The notes under the pieces: generated by a model
The model's input: only the letters and a program-made list of their open reading frames with translations
The model's database searches: none
Told to the model about the DNA's origin: nothing
Position numbers and translations under genes: made by a program
In this document: in pieces, positions 1-8,197 of the stretch
Position numbering within the stretch: the stretch's first letter is position 1
How the letters are laid out: every line of letters begins with the position of its first letter
DNA from: Pseudomonas marginalis
GTDB taxonomy: Bacteria; Pseudomonadota; Gammaproteobacteria; Pseudomonadales; Pseudomonadaceae
Assembly: GCF_024169655.1 (NCBI RefSeq)
Contig: NZ_JALJWV010000001.1
Coordinates: 3,043,001 to 3,107,000 of the forward strand
Length of the DNA: 64,000 nt
Reading direction: 5' to 3'

Positions 1-2
1 AC

Positions 3-1298
3 GGCGCGCCGGAACTGATCAAAGGCTACGTCAAGGGGATGAAATCAGAAGACGTGATGAAACTGGCACTGCATCCAGACCGCACCGCACAAGAAGTGGG
101 CACATTAGTCCGGCAGCAGGAACGGCTGGCTGTCCAGCACGGGCTCAACGGCACACAACATTTCAACGCCCACGTAAATGCCGTCGGAGGGACGTTCACC
201 CCCGTACCTCAGGCCTTCTACCTTAGTCAGGTCAACCGTCTTTCCGAGGGTCAGTGCGCCGCTCTTACTCGTACATTCGCGTCAGCCAAGGCTCACGGAA
301 AAGAGCGAGTATTCATTGACAACCTGTACGTCGCCGCCGCTGATCCGCGGAGCGAGGAGGCGCGAGTATTTACTCGCACATTAGGCGACGTGCAAAAGAG
401 CATCAGCACACCGACAATGTTTCACGCCGGTAATCCGCAGCGCCAGGTAACGTATCAGGACATGATTACGGAACTGGCCAACGCGCCCGAGGGCAAGACC
501 GTGATGATCGACTCCCCCGGCCATGCAATGCTGGCCGGGTCCGTGCCGGACGGCGACGGTAAGAAGTTCTTTTTTTACGACCCTAATTTTGGGGTGGCCG
601 AGTTCTCAAGCGAGGCCATGATGAAGCGTGGTCTCGAAAAAATATTCAATAGCAAGAATCTCCCCGTCCAATACAAGACCTATAGCAATGACCCCAAAAA
701 ACTTGAATTCAAGATCAGCGACCATAACGAGTCGTGGATAGGCACTGCGAGTCTTCATGACAGACCTATCAAACGGCTTTATGAAGACCCTATCCCTACG
801 ATTATCACTAACGTGGAGCCCCCCGCTCAGACCCACTACGTCCATATGTCGGACTATACGGACGTCACCGTCACTGACCCGACGTCAATCATCAGCACCC
901 GAGGTATTGGTGACTGTTCGGCACTGGCAGTGCTAACCGACTTGAAAGACGGTGTCTACCGGAAACGAACGTTGCTGCACTTCCCTGGCGGCACGCCGAC
1001 GACTGAACAACATAGGGTACTTAAACAACTGGAGGGGGAATTGGATCAGGGAAGCAAAGTGATTTATGTGGGCGGTGATAATGTCCGGAGCATCCCTGGA
1101 TTAGGCATCGCACTGAAGCAAAGTCACACCAGTGAACAAGTGGTGTTCAACATCGCAAACAAATACCCGGCCTCCACTACGATCGCAACGGCTAACCGCA
1201 TTGACATAAAACCCGATGGATCATTTGAGCTCTTCGAGGGGACTAACCCTGCACGGGTACTTGATCCGCATGCAAAGGCCGAGGTGCTTGCCTGGTAA
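3..1298 (+). CDS. C-terminal part of a toxin: C58-like protease domain plus CheD/CNF-like deamidase domain (5' end outside window)
   Basis: The reading frame is open from the first complete codon, so the true start lies upstream; the ATG at 39 is only internal. Numbering from that ATG, residues 1-230 align with the C-terminal domain of the protein at 8198-11821. They carry a YopT/AvrPphB-type triad: Cys73 (SEGQCAA), His162 (SPGHAML) and Asp181 (YDPNFG). Residues 265-400 form a second domain with Thr287 and Cys293 (STRGIGDCSALAV), His314 (RTLLHF) and a later IYVGGDN strand. This order of Thr, six residues on Cys, then His, then a GG turn is that of CheD and resembles CNF1/BLF1 deamidases. The family assignments are inferred from motifs alone. 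The gene is visibly richer in A+T than its neighbours, which suggests horizontal acquisition. Likely role: an effector that cleaves and deamidates target proteins; the target is unknown. Confidence 0.62.
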   Translation, partial: GAPELIKGYVKGMKSEDVMKLALHPDRTAQEVGTLVRQQERLAVQHGLNGTQHFNAHVNAVGGTFTPVPQAFYLSQVNRLSEGQCAALTRTFASAKAHGKERVFIDNLYVAAADPRSEEARVFTRTLGDVQKSISTPTMFHAGNPQRQVTYQDMITELANAPEGKTVMIDSPGHAMLAGSVPDGDGKKFFFYDPNFGVAEFSSEAMMKRGLEKIFNSKNLPVQYKTYSNDPKKLEFKISDHNESWIGTASLHDRPIKRLYEDPIPTIITNVEPPAQTHYVHMSDYTDVTVTDPTSIISTRGIGDCSALAVLTDLKDGVYRKRTLLHFPGGTPTTEQHRVLKQLEGELDQGSKVIYVGGDNVRSIPGLGIALKQSHTSEQVVFNIANKYPASTTIATANRIDIKPDGSFELFEGTNPARVLDPHAKAEVLAW

Positions 1299-1353
1299 CC
1301 CTGACTTCTCGCCGGTCAGAGACTATTCGAGCGTTGACTGACACACGGACGTG

Positions 1354-1731
1354 TCACGCCAACAACTCCTGGATACGCATTTGCAACGTATCCAGGTCAA
1401 ACGGCTTGGCCAGGATCGGCGCCTTGCGTGTGATCGGGCTGTTGCAGTCAAGAATTTCCTGCGGATAGCCACTGATAAAAATCACTTTAAGCTCCGGGCG
1501 CAACTTGATCGCCGGCTCGGCGATCTGCACCCCGGAAATACCGCCCGGCAGGCGATAGTCAGTCACCATGAGGTCCAGGTGCGGTTTACTGGCGAGGATT
1601 TCAAAAGCCTCTTCGCCATTGATCGCCTTCAATACCCGAAAGCCCAGGCCTTTGAGGTATTCGTCCAGGACAAACATAATCGATTCGTCGTCCTCGACGA
1701 TCAGAACAACGTCTTGTGCATCTTCACTCAT
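1354..1731 (-). CDS. Single-domain response regulator (REC only)
   Basis: A 125-residue CheY-like receiver with the acidic pair in IVEDDES, phosphoacceptor Asp58 (LMVTDYRLP), a Ser in FISGYP at the Thr/Ser switch position and Lys in LAKPFD. There is no output domain. The start MSEDAQ is preferred over an upstream ATG because AAAGG lies about 8 bases before it. It is the last gene of the minus-strand signalling cluster, about 80 bases after the receiver-kinase. It probably takes phosphoryl groups from one of the two kinases encoded upstream and acts by protein-protein contact or as a phosphate sink. It is convergent with the toxin gene that ends at 1298. Confidence 0.85.
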   Translation of the reverse strand: MSEDAQDVVLIVEDDESIMFVLDEYLKGLGFRVLKAINGEEAFEILASKPHLDLMVTDYRLPGGISGVQIAEPAIKLRPELKVIFISGYPQEILDCNSPITRKAPILAKPFDLDTLQMRIQELLA

Positions 1732-1809
1732 GGGAAGCCTTTGTCCGGTCAATTGCTGCACTTACGACCATGCAGTCACGCAGAGGTTGCGTCGAAGTGA
1801 CGATTGTTT

Positions 1810-3003
1810 TCACGCCGATGCGTCCAGGGGCAGGCACACCCGGAACAGGGCGCCCTCGCCTATCTGGCTCTGCACCTCGATGGAGCCGCCATGGGCCGCG
1901 ACGATCTGTTCGGAAATAAACAACCCCAAGCCCAGACCGGCGGCCACATGGCTGGCGGAGACGCGCTCGAACTGCTGGAAAATCCGCCTCTGATTGTCGG
2001 CGCTGATGCCGATGCCGTGGTCTCGCACCTCCAGCCGTGCTTCGCCGTGTTCGCTGTACACTCGCACTTCCACCGGGCTCTTGGCCCCATAACGCAGGGC
2101 GTTGGTCAGCAGGTTGGACACCACCTGCTCGATGCGGAACTCATCCCAGCTGCCTTCCACCGGGCCTTCTGCCTCCAGTTGCACGGACGATTCGGCGGCG
2201 GCCACTTGCGGTGCGAAGTTTTCCAGCAGGTTGCGCACCAGTTGCGTGAGGTCGAAGCGCGCCGGACGAATCGACAGCTTACCGGTGCGGATGCGCGACA
2301 CGTCGAGCATGTCTTCGATCAGGCGGATCAGGCTCTGGATCTGCCGCTCGTCACGGTCGACCATGGCGTGCATCTTGTCCAGGGTGAACGCTGCGGCGTT
2401 GTCCCGGGCCAGGTGCATTTTGCGCAACTGGGTTTCGAGGATCAGCCCATTGAGCGGCGTGCGCACTTCGTGGGCGACGATCGACATGAAGTCATCGCGC
2501 ATGCGCACCGCCTGCTCCAGCTCAGCCTGAGTGGCCTGCAGGCGCGCCAGCAGCAACTCCTGTTCGCGACGGCTGTGCTCCAGCGCTTGCACCTGCAGTT
2601 TCATCGCCTTGCTTTGGCGGTACAGGTCGACGAACACATTGACCTTGCTCTTCACCGCGTGGATATCCAGCGGCTTGTGCAGGAAGTCCACGGCGCCGCT
2701 TTCGTAGCCCTTGAAGGCATAGTTGAGTTCGCGGCCGGCGGCGCTGACGAACACAATCGGGATGTTCTTGGTTTTTTCGGTGCCGCGCATCAACTCGGCC
2801 AGCTCGAAACCGTTCATGCCGGGCATCTGCACATCGAGAATCGCCATGGCGAACTCGTGCTCCAGCAACAGGGACAAGGCCTCGTCGGCGCTCAAGGCCT
2901 TGAAGACTTGACGGTCCTCGCGCTTGATCAGCGCTTCGAGGGCCAGCAGGTTTTCCGGCAGATCATCGACGATCAGCAGTTTGGCCTGGACAGTACTTAA
3001 CAT
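1810..3003 (-). CDS. Response regulator/histidine kinase fusion (REC-HisKA-HATPase_c)
   Basis: A 397-residue soluble protein with no membrane segment. Residues 6-125 are a receiver with phosphoacceptor Asp57 (AILDVQMPGM) and Lys in LHKPLD. A short coiled coil at about 130-170 follows, then HisKA with His178 (FMSIVAHEVRTPL) and an HATPase domain with N box (QVVSNLLTNALRYG), DHGIGI and GLGLGLF. This order, receiver before kinase, suggests that phosphorylation of the receiver by the large hybrid kinase next door gates its own kinase activity. The start overlaps the end of cheB by 7 bases, so the two are translationally coupled. Confidence 0.88.
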   Translation of the reverse strand: MLSTVQAKLLIVDDLPENLLALEALIKREDRQVFKALSADEALSLLLEHEFAMAILDVQMPGMNGFELAELMRGTEKTKNIPIVFVSAAGRELNYAFKGYESGAVDFLHKPLDIHAVKSKVNVFVDLYRQSKAMKLQVQALEHSRREQELLLARLQATQAELEQAVRMRDDFMSIVAHEVRTPLNGLILETQLRKMHLARDNAAAFTLDKMHAMVDRDERQIQSLIRLIEDMLDVSRIRTGKLSIRPARFDLTQLVRNLLENFAPQVAAAESSVQLEAEGPVEGSWDEFRIEQVVSNLLTNALRYGAKSPVEVRVYSEHGEARLEVRDHGIGISADNQRRIFQQFERVSASHVAAGLGLGLFISEQIVAAHGGSIEVQSQIGEGALFRVCLPLDASA

Positions 3004-3596
3004 GGGGAAGATTCCAGGGAAGCCAGCAATGAGCCAATCCGGCTCAAGCTCAGAATATGATCAGGCGTGTGTAAGGCCAGGGCCGCCAGGGGCATCACGG
3101 CAATCCGGGCGTCCTTGGGGTCCTGGACCACGGTGGTGGCGCCGGATTGCTTGGCGTGGGCCAGTCCTTGAGCGCCATCCTGGTTGGCGCCGGTCAGCAA
3201 AATCGCCAGCAGGCCCTGACCATAGGCATCGGCGGCCGAAGCGAACAGGTAATCGATGGCGGGCCGGGAGTGGTGTACCCGGTCTTCCTGGCTCAAAGAC
3301 AGGCTGCGGTCATGCTCCACCGACAGGTGATAACCGGGGCTGGCGAAGTACAAGGTGCCCGGTTGGATCACTTCCTTGTCCTGCCCTTCGCGTACCGGAA
3401 TCCGCAAACGCCGCGCAAACACTTCTGCCAACTGGCTACGGCGCTGATCCGGCAGGTGCAGCACGGCAATGATCGGTAGGCTAAAGGTCTCCGGCAGATC
3501 GCCAAAAATACTCAGCAACGCCTCAACGCCGCCGGCGGACGCGCCGACGACGATGGCTTCAATCCCACAAATCGGGTTGGCGGCAGCGTCGTTCAT
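2997..3596 (-). CDS. cheB: CheB-type protein-glutamate methylesterase without a receiver domain
   Basis: A 199-residue catalytic domain only. The serine-hydrolase triad expected for CheB is visible: Ser20 (VGASAGG), His47 (AVLHLP) and Asp140 (LLTGANQDGA). CheB removes methyl groups from receptor glutamates, or deamidates glutamines, in chemosensory adaptation. The N-terminal receiver of classical CheB is missing, so control must come from elsewhere, perhaps the separate receivers in the cluster. The start MNDAAAN is chosen because its ATG overlaps the cheR stop as ATGA. No methyl-accepting receptor is encoded in this window, so the substrate is unclear; the coiled coil of the neighbouring hybrid kinase is one possibility. 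Confidence 0.86.
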   Translation of the reverse strand: MNDAAANPICGIEAIVVGASAGGVEALLSIFGDLPETFSLPIIAVLHLPDQRRSQLAEVFARRLRIPVREGQDKEVIQPGTLYFASPGYHLSVEHDRSLSLSQEDRVHHSRPAIDYLFASAADAYGQGLLAILLTGANQDGAQGLAHAKQSGATTVVQDPKDARIAVMPLAALALHTPDHILSLSRIGSLLASLESSPC

Positions 3597-4423
3597 GATT
3601 TTCGGTAGATCCGTTCCTGTTTGACCAAGGGCTCGAATTGCGTGCTGTAGGCGGAAAAATCCAGGGTTTCCTTGCTGCCCAGCACAAGAAAGCCGCGATG
3701 ACACAACGACTCATGAAACAATCCAAAGGCCCGATCCTGCAATTTTTTATTGAAGTAAATCAGTACATTGCGACACGAAATTAATTGAGTTTCTGAGAAT
3801 ACACTGTCGGTTGCCAGGCTGTGGTCGGCGAACGTGACATTCTCGCGCAACGTCTTGTCGAAGATTGCGTAATCGTATGCCGCCGTGTAGTAGTCGGCAA
3901 ATGAACGCTGCCCGCCGGCCTGCTGGTAGTTGGCGGTATAGGCTCGCACATTCTCCAGGGAGAAGATCCCCTGCTTGGCTTTATCCAGCGACGCCGGGTT
4001 GATGTCGGTGGCGTAGATGATGGTGCGCTCCAGCAGCCCTTCTTCGCGCAGCAGAATCGCCATGGAGTACACCTCCTCCCCCGTGCTGCAACCGGCGATC
4101 CAGATCTTGATCGACGGGTAAGTCTTGAGCAGCGGCACCACTTCCTGGCGGATCGCGAGGAAGTGCGACGGGTCGCGAAACATCTCGCTGACCGGGATCG
4201 TCAAAAACTGCAGCAACTGCATGAACGCCGCCGGGTCGTGCAACACGCGCTCCTGCAGCGCCGAAATCGTCGCGCAGTCGAACTGGCGCAGGGCGTGGGC
4301 CACACGGCGTTTGACCGACGCGCCGGAGTAGTCGCGAAAGTCATAGCTGTACTTGAGGTAGATCGCCTCAATCAGCAAGCGCAGTTCAATATCACTGCTT
4401 TTATCCAAAAAACCGCGCTCCAC
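3593..4423 (-). CDS. cheR: CheR-type protein-glutamate methyltransferase
   Basis: A 276-residue SAM-dependent methyltransferase of the CheR family. An N-terminal helical domain (about 10-80) precedes the Rossmann domain with the SAM loop IWIAGCSTGEEVYS, YATDIN, and the CheR signature SCRNVLIYF. It would methylate glutamates on a receptor or receptor-like coiled coil. The start is GTG directly after the TAA of the hybrid kinase, which implies translational coupling; the stop overlaps the cheB start. There is no TPR or pentapeptide-tethering extension. The cheR-cheB pairing inside a hybrid-kinase operon suggests adaptation by methylation within this non-motility signalling system. Confidence 0.9.
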   Translation of the reverse strand: MERGFLDKSSDIELRLLIEAIYLKYSYDFRDYSGASVKRRVAHALRQFDCATISALQERVLHDPAAFMQLLQFLTIPVSEMFRDPSHFLAIRQEVVPLLKTYPSIKIWIAGCSTGEEVYSMAILLREEGLLERTIIYATDINPASLDKAKQGIFSLENVRAYTANYQQAGGQRSFADYYTAAYDYAIFDKTLRENVTFADHSLATDSVFSETQLISCRNVLIYFNKKLQDRAFGLFHESLCHRGFLVLGSKETLDFSAYSTQFEPLVKQERIYRKS

Positions 4424-7400
4424 TTAAATGCGTTCCATCTTCGGTAGCCATACGCGAATCAGCGAGAACAGACGATCCAGATCAATCGGCTTGGCCAGGT
4501 AATCGTTGGAGCCGGCCGCGAGGCAACGCTCCTGATCGTCCTTCATCGCCTTGGCCGTCACGGCGATGATCGGCAGCTTCTTCCAGCGTGGGTCCTGGCG
4601 GATCAAGGCGGTGGCCTCGTAACCGTCCATTTCCGGCATCATCACGTCCATCAGCACCAGGTCGATATCCTCGATTTCATTGAGTCTGGCGATGGCTTCA
4701 TGGCCGTTACGCCCGATCACCACCACGGCGCCTTTGTGCTCCAGGGCGCTGGTCAGGGCGAAGATGTTGCGCACATCGTCGTCCACCAACAGGATCTTGC
4801 GCCCTTCGAAGACCTTGTCGCGGCTGCGCGCGGTCTTGAGCATCTTCTGGCGCTCATGGGACAGCTGCGATTCGACTTTGTGCAAAAAGAGTGTGACTTC
4901 GTCGAGCAGGCGCTCCGGCGAACGGGCGCCCTTGATGATGATCGAGCGCGAATACTTGCGCAGCTCGGCCTCTTCGTCGCGGGTCAGGTTGCGCCCGGTG
5001 TAGACGATCACCGGCGGGAACGAGCAGATATCCTCGGAGGCCATGCGCTTGAGCAGCTCGTTGCCGAGCATGTCCGGTAACTTGAGGTCGATGATCATGC
5101 AGTCGTAGATGTTGGTGCGCAGCAGATCGAGGGCTTCCTGGGCAAAGCCGACGGCGGTGATCTCGATGTCATCGTCGCCGATCAGGCGGGCAATGCTTTC
5201 ACGCTGCAGGTCATCGTCTTCTACCAGCAGGATGCGCTTGACCTTCTGGGTCAGTTTGGCTTCCAGGCGCGCGAACACGTCTTTGAGCTCTTCGCGGGTG
5301 GTGGGTTTCACCGCGTAACCGATGGCGCCCATGTGCATGGCGGCTTCGACGCGGTCTTCCACGGAGATCACATGCACGGGGATGTGGCGGGTATTGGCGT
5401 GTTCCTTGAGGCGTTGCAGCACCGTCAGCCCGGAATGGTCCGGCAGGCGCATGTCGAGCAAAATGGCGTCGGGGATGTATTCCTCGGCCAGGCTGTAACC
5501 CTCATCCGCGCCATGGGCCACCAGGCAGTGGTAGCCCAGCTCATGGGCGAGGTCGAACAGAATGCGCGCGAAGTTCGGTTCGTCTTCCACCACCAGGATG
5601 CAACGAGTGGTGAACGGCGCTTTTTCGCGGTCGTCGGCAAACTGCGGGATCTGTGTGGCATCGGCCACCGGCAGCGGCGAGACCGCGATGGGCTTGGGCG
5701 CCGGGGCGGCAACGACCTGGCGCGGTTGTTCGGCAGGCGCAGCGTCTTCATCGCGTTCGACGTACTGCTCCGGGATGACCAGGGTGAAAATACTGCCCTG
5801 GCCGGGTTCGCTGGTGACGCTGATATAGCCGCCAAGCAACGCGGCCAGGTCACGAGAGATCGACAGCCCCAGGCCGGTGCCGCCGTAACGGCGATTGGTG
5901 GTGCCGTCGGCCTGGCGGAAGGCTTCAAAGATGCTTTCCTGCTGATCCGGGGCGATACCGATCCCGGAATCGCGCACGGTAAAGGCAATGCCCTCACCCG
6001 GTGCGCGGGACACCGACAGGCTGACCTGGCCCTGCTCAGTGAACTTGACCGCGTTGGACAGCAGGTTCTTGAGAATCTGCTCCAGGCGCTGGCGGTCGGT
6101 AAAGATCAGGGTCGGCGTACCTTCCTGCACCTCCACCTGGAACCCCAGCTTGCGATCGGCCGCCAGCGGCTCGAACATTCCGCGCAGGCCATCGACCAGC
6201 CGCACCACGCTGGCGTTTTCCGGGCGCATTTCCAGCTTGCCGGCTTCGACCTTGGAGATATCCAGGATGTCGTTGATCAGGTTGAGCAGGTCATTGCCGG
6301 CGGAATAGATCGACTCGGCAAACTTGACTTGCTCGGCGCTGAGGTTTTCCTGCGGGTTCTCCGCCAGCAACTTGGCCAGGATCAGCGAACTGTTCAGCGG
6401 CGTGCGCAGTTCGTGGGACATGTTGGCGAGGAATTCGGATTTGTATTTGCTGGAGCGCTGCAACTCTTCGGCGCGGTCTTGCAGTTCGAACTGAGCCTGG
6501 TTGAGTTCGACGTTCTTGCGGTCCATGGCATCGCGCTGCTCGGACAGGGTCTGGGCCTGCTCGGCCAATTGCTCGTTCGTCTGTTCGAGTTCTGCCTGTT
6601 GCGTTTCCAGGTGGGTCTGCGACTCCTTGAGGATGCGCGATTGCTCTTCCAGCTCTTCGTTGGCGGTCTTGAGCTCTTCCTGTTGCACTTGCAGCTCTTC
6701 GTTGAGCTGTTGGGTCTCGGCCAGCACTTCCTGCAGGCGCTGGCGATAGCGGGCGGCTTCGATGGAGGTGCCGATATTGCCGCCGATGAGTTCCAGCAAC
6801 TCGACATCACGGTCTTCCAACGGGCGCAGGAAGCCCAGTTCGACCACGCCGTTGACCCGGTCGTCATCACTGGTGGGCATCACCAGTACGCTTCGCGTCG
6901 GTCCCTCACCCAGGCCGGAACTGACCTTGAAGTAGTCGACAGGCACATCGTCCAGGCGAATCAGGCGATCGAGCTGGGCGGCCTGCCCAACGATGCCTTC
7001 GTCGCTGTAGATCGCCTGCTCCTGCTGCTCCTGTTCGCGGGAGAAACCATAGGTGGCCACGCGCTTGAGGCCGCCGTGTTCTTCACGCACATACAGCGCC
7101 GCGACCGCCGAGCCCATGTACTGGGCAAAGAACTGCAGGATATTGCGCCCCAACAGGTTCAGGGTCAGTTGACCGAGCACCTGCTCAGCCAATTCAGTCT
7201 GGCCATTGCGCAGCCAGGCTTGCTGTTCCAGGCGTCGCGCAATCTTCTCTTGTGACGTGAGGTTTTCGCTATAACTATTTGATAGAGAAAGTAAATTTTT
7301 ACGGCCAATGTAGGCCAGGAAGCCACTCAACCCCAGCACGAACACCAAGTACAGGGTGACGCTGATGACGGTAGTACGGGTGACTTCTTCGTTGCGGGCG

Positions 7401-7921
7401 ATCCGGAACTGTTGCTCCATCGCCACCGCGTCGTCGTATTCCTTACGAATCTCATCGGTCAGGCGTTTGCCCCGGCCAGCCTTCACTGCGCTGCGGTAAT
7501 CACCGCTCTCGCGCTGCATATCAATCATCGACTGGGCGTATTTGTTCCACTCGATTTGCAGGGCTTCCAGGCGCCTGAGGCGGTATACCTGCTGGGGATT
7601 GTCCGCTACCAGTTCCTGCAAATTGCGCAAATCGGCAATGATCCGCGGCTTGGCCACTTCATACGGGTCGAGAAAATGCTCGTCGCCCGTGATCAGAAAG
7701 CCGCGCATGCCGGTTTCCAGGTCAACCGTCAGCTTGGACGTTTCATTGAGGTTATTGATGACCCGGTCGGTGTGCTCTACCCATTGGATCACCGACAACA
7801 AATAAGTGATCAGGCACACGAAAAACACCGCGCTGAGTACACCCACACCGAGGGGCAGTGCCACGTTGCGGCTCAACAGTGCACGAAAGCTCTTTTCATC
7901 GACGGACGACGAGGGGGTCAT
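4424..7921 (-). CDS. Membrane hybrid sensor kinase: CHASE3-GAF-HisKA-HATPase-REC-REC-REC
   Basis: A 1165-residue kinase, numbered from the ATG at 7921, which has AAGG 7 bases upstream. A first membrane helix lies at about 21-45. A periplasmic CHASE3-like four-helix region (MRGFLITGDEHFL) spans about 50-183, and a second helix 184-207. A GAF domain follows at about 245-395, a long Glu/Gln-rich coiled coil at 400-490, HisKA with His503 (LANMSHELRTPLN), and an ATPase domain with NLLSNAVKF, DSGIGI and GGTGLGL. Three receivers follow, with Asp823 (LLDMRLPD), Asp945 (IIDLKLPD) and Asp1092 (LMDVMMPEMD). No HPt domain is seen here or in the operon. As first gene of the minus-strand operon it is the likely signal input. 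The ligand is unknown. The coiled coil between GAF and HisKA is a plausible target for CheR/CheB modification. Confidence 0.9.
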   Translation of the reverse strand: MTPSSSVDEKSFRALLSRNVALPLGVGVLSAVFFVCLITYLLSVIQWVEHTDRVINNLNETSKLTVDLETGMRGFLITGDEHFLDPYEVAKPRIIADLRNLQELVADNPQQVYRLRRLEALQIEWNKYAQSMIDMQRESGDYRSAVKAGRGKRLTDEIRKEYDDAVAMEQQFRIARNEEVTRTTVISVTLYLVFVLGLSGFLAYIGRKNLLSLSNSYSENLTSQEKIARRLEQQAWLRNGQTELAEQVLGQLTLNLLGRNILQFFAQYMGSAVAALYVREEHGGLKRVATYGFSREQEQQEQAIYSDEGIVGQAAQLDRLIRLDDVPVDYFKVSSGLGEGPTRSVLVMPTSDDDRVNGVVELGFLRPLEDRDVELLELIGGNIGTSIEAARYRQRLQEVLAETQQLNEELQVQQEELKTANEELEEQSRILKESQTHLETQQAELEQTNEQLAEQAQTLSEQRDAMDRKNVELNQAQFELQDRAEELQRSSKYKSEFLANMSHELRTPLNSSLILAKLLAENPQENLSAEQVKFAESIYSAGNDLLNLINDILDISKVEAGKLEMRPENASVVRLVDGLRGMFEPLAADRKLGFQVEVQEGTPTLIFTDRQRLEQILKNLLSNAVKFTEQGQVSLSVSRAPGEGIAFTVRDSGIGIAPDQQESIFEAFRQADGTTNRRYGGTGLGLSISRDLAALLGGYISVTSEPGQGSIFTLVIPEQYVERDEDAAPAEQPRQVVAAPAPKPIAVSPLPVADATQIPQFADDREKAPFTTRCILVVEDEPNFARILFDLAHELGYHCLVAHGADEGYSLAEEYIPDAILLDMRLPDHSGLTVLQRLKEHANTRHIPVHVISVEDRVEAAMHMGAIGYAVKPTTREELKDVFARLEAKLTQKVKRILLVEDDDLQRESIARLIGDDDIEITAVGFAQEALDLLRTNIYDCMIIDLKLPDMLGNELLKRMASEDICSFPPVIVYTGRNLTRDEEAELRKYSRSIIIKGARSPERLLDEVTLFLHKVESQLSHERQKMLKTARSRDKVFEGRKILLVDDDVRNIFALTSALEHKGAVVVIGRNGHEAIARLNEIEDIDLVLMDVMMPEMDGYEATALIRQDPRWKKLPIIAVTAKAMKDDQERCLAAGSNDYLAKPIDLDRLFSLIRVWLPKMERI

Positions 7922-8197
7922 GGGCATGCCTTGGCCAAGTACGGAAAAACCCGGAGTTTGCCCCAAAGTTGTCGTTGAACGCTATTTTTCTGCCATGAAC
8001 GGGCGCAATCCAACGCGGAAAATCGAGCAAAAGCGCCCAGGGCACCGTTCACCTCCCGTCGTAGTTTCAGTTGCTCACACTCCGCGCGCCCTGATCCGGA
8101 ACCTGGGTGATCAGGTTTCACACAGAAGAAAGCGTCTTGGGAAAAGGGAAGCTCCGCGAAAAAGACGTTCACCTTCTTTTCAAAAAACGGTGCTCGC
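7922..8197. promoter_or_regulatory. Divergent intergenic region between hybrid kinase and toxin genes
   Basis: These 276 bases hold the start regions of two divergent transcription units, the signalling operon on the minus strand and the toxin gene on the plus strand. I see no convincing sigma-70 pair for either. The only notable element is the weak HrpL-box-like match described separately at 8098-8124. No ribosome-binding site stronger than ACGG precedes the toxin ATG. Confidence 0.4.
8098..8124 (+). promoter_or_regulatory. Weak hrp-box-like element upstream of the toxin gene
   Basis: The sequence reads GGAACC, 14 bases, TCACACA, and ends 73 bases before the toxin start. The HrpL consensus is GGAACC, 15-16 bases, CCACNNA, so there is one mismatch in the second block and the spacing is short. 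It is listed because a better match precedes the related gene at 28996. Taken alone it is not convincing. Confidence 0.22.

Noticed and set aside
1804..3000. 398-codon plus-strand frame
   Set aside because: Antisense shadow of the receiver-kinase gene, with no recognisable motif and a His/Gln-rich composition.
5333..7255. 640-codon open frame on the plus strand
   Set aside because: It lies wholly antisense to the hybrid sensor kinase, which has clear domains. Composition is biased to His, Gln, Leu and Arg, as expected for the mirror of a high-G+C gene.
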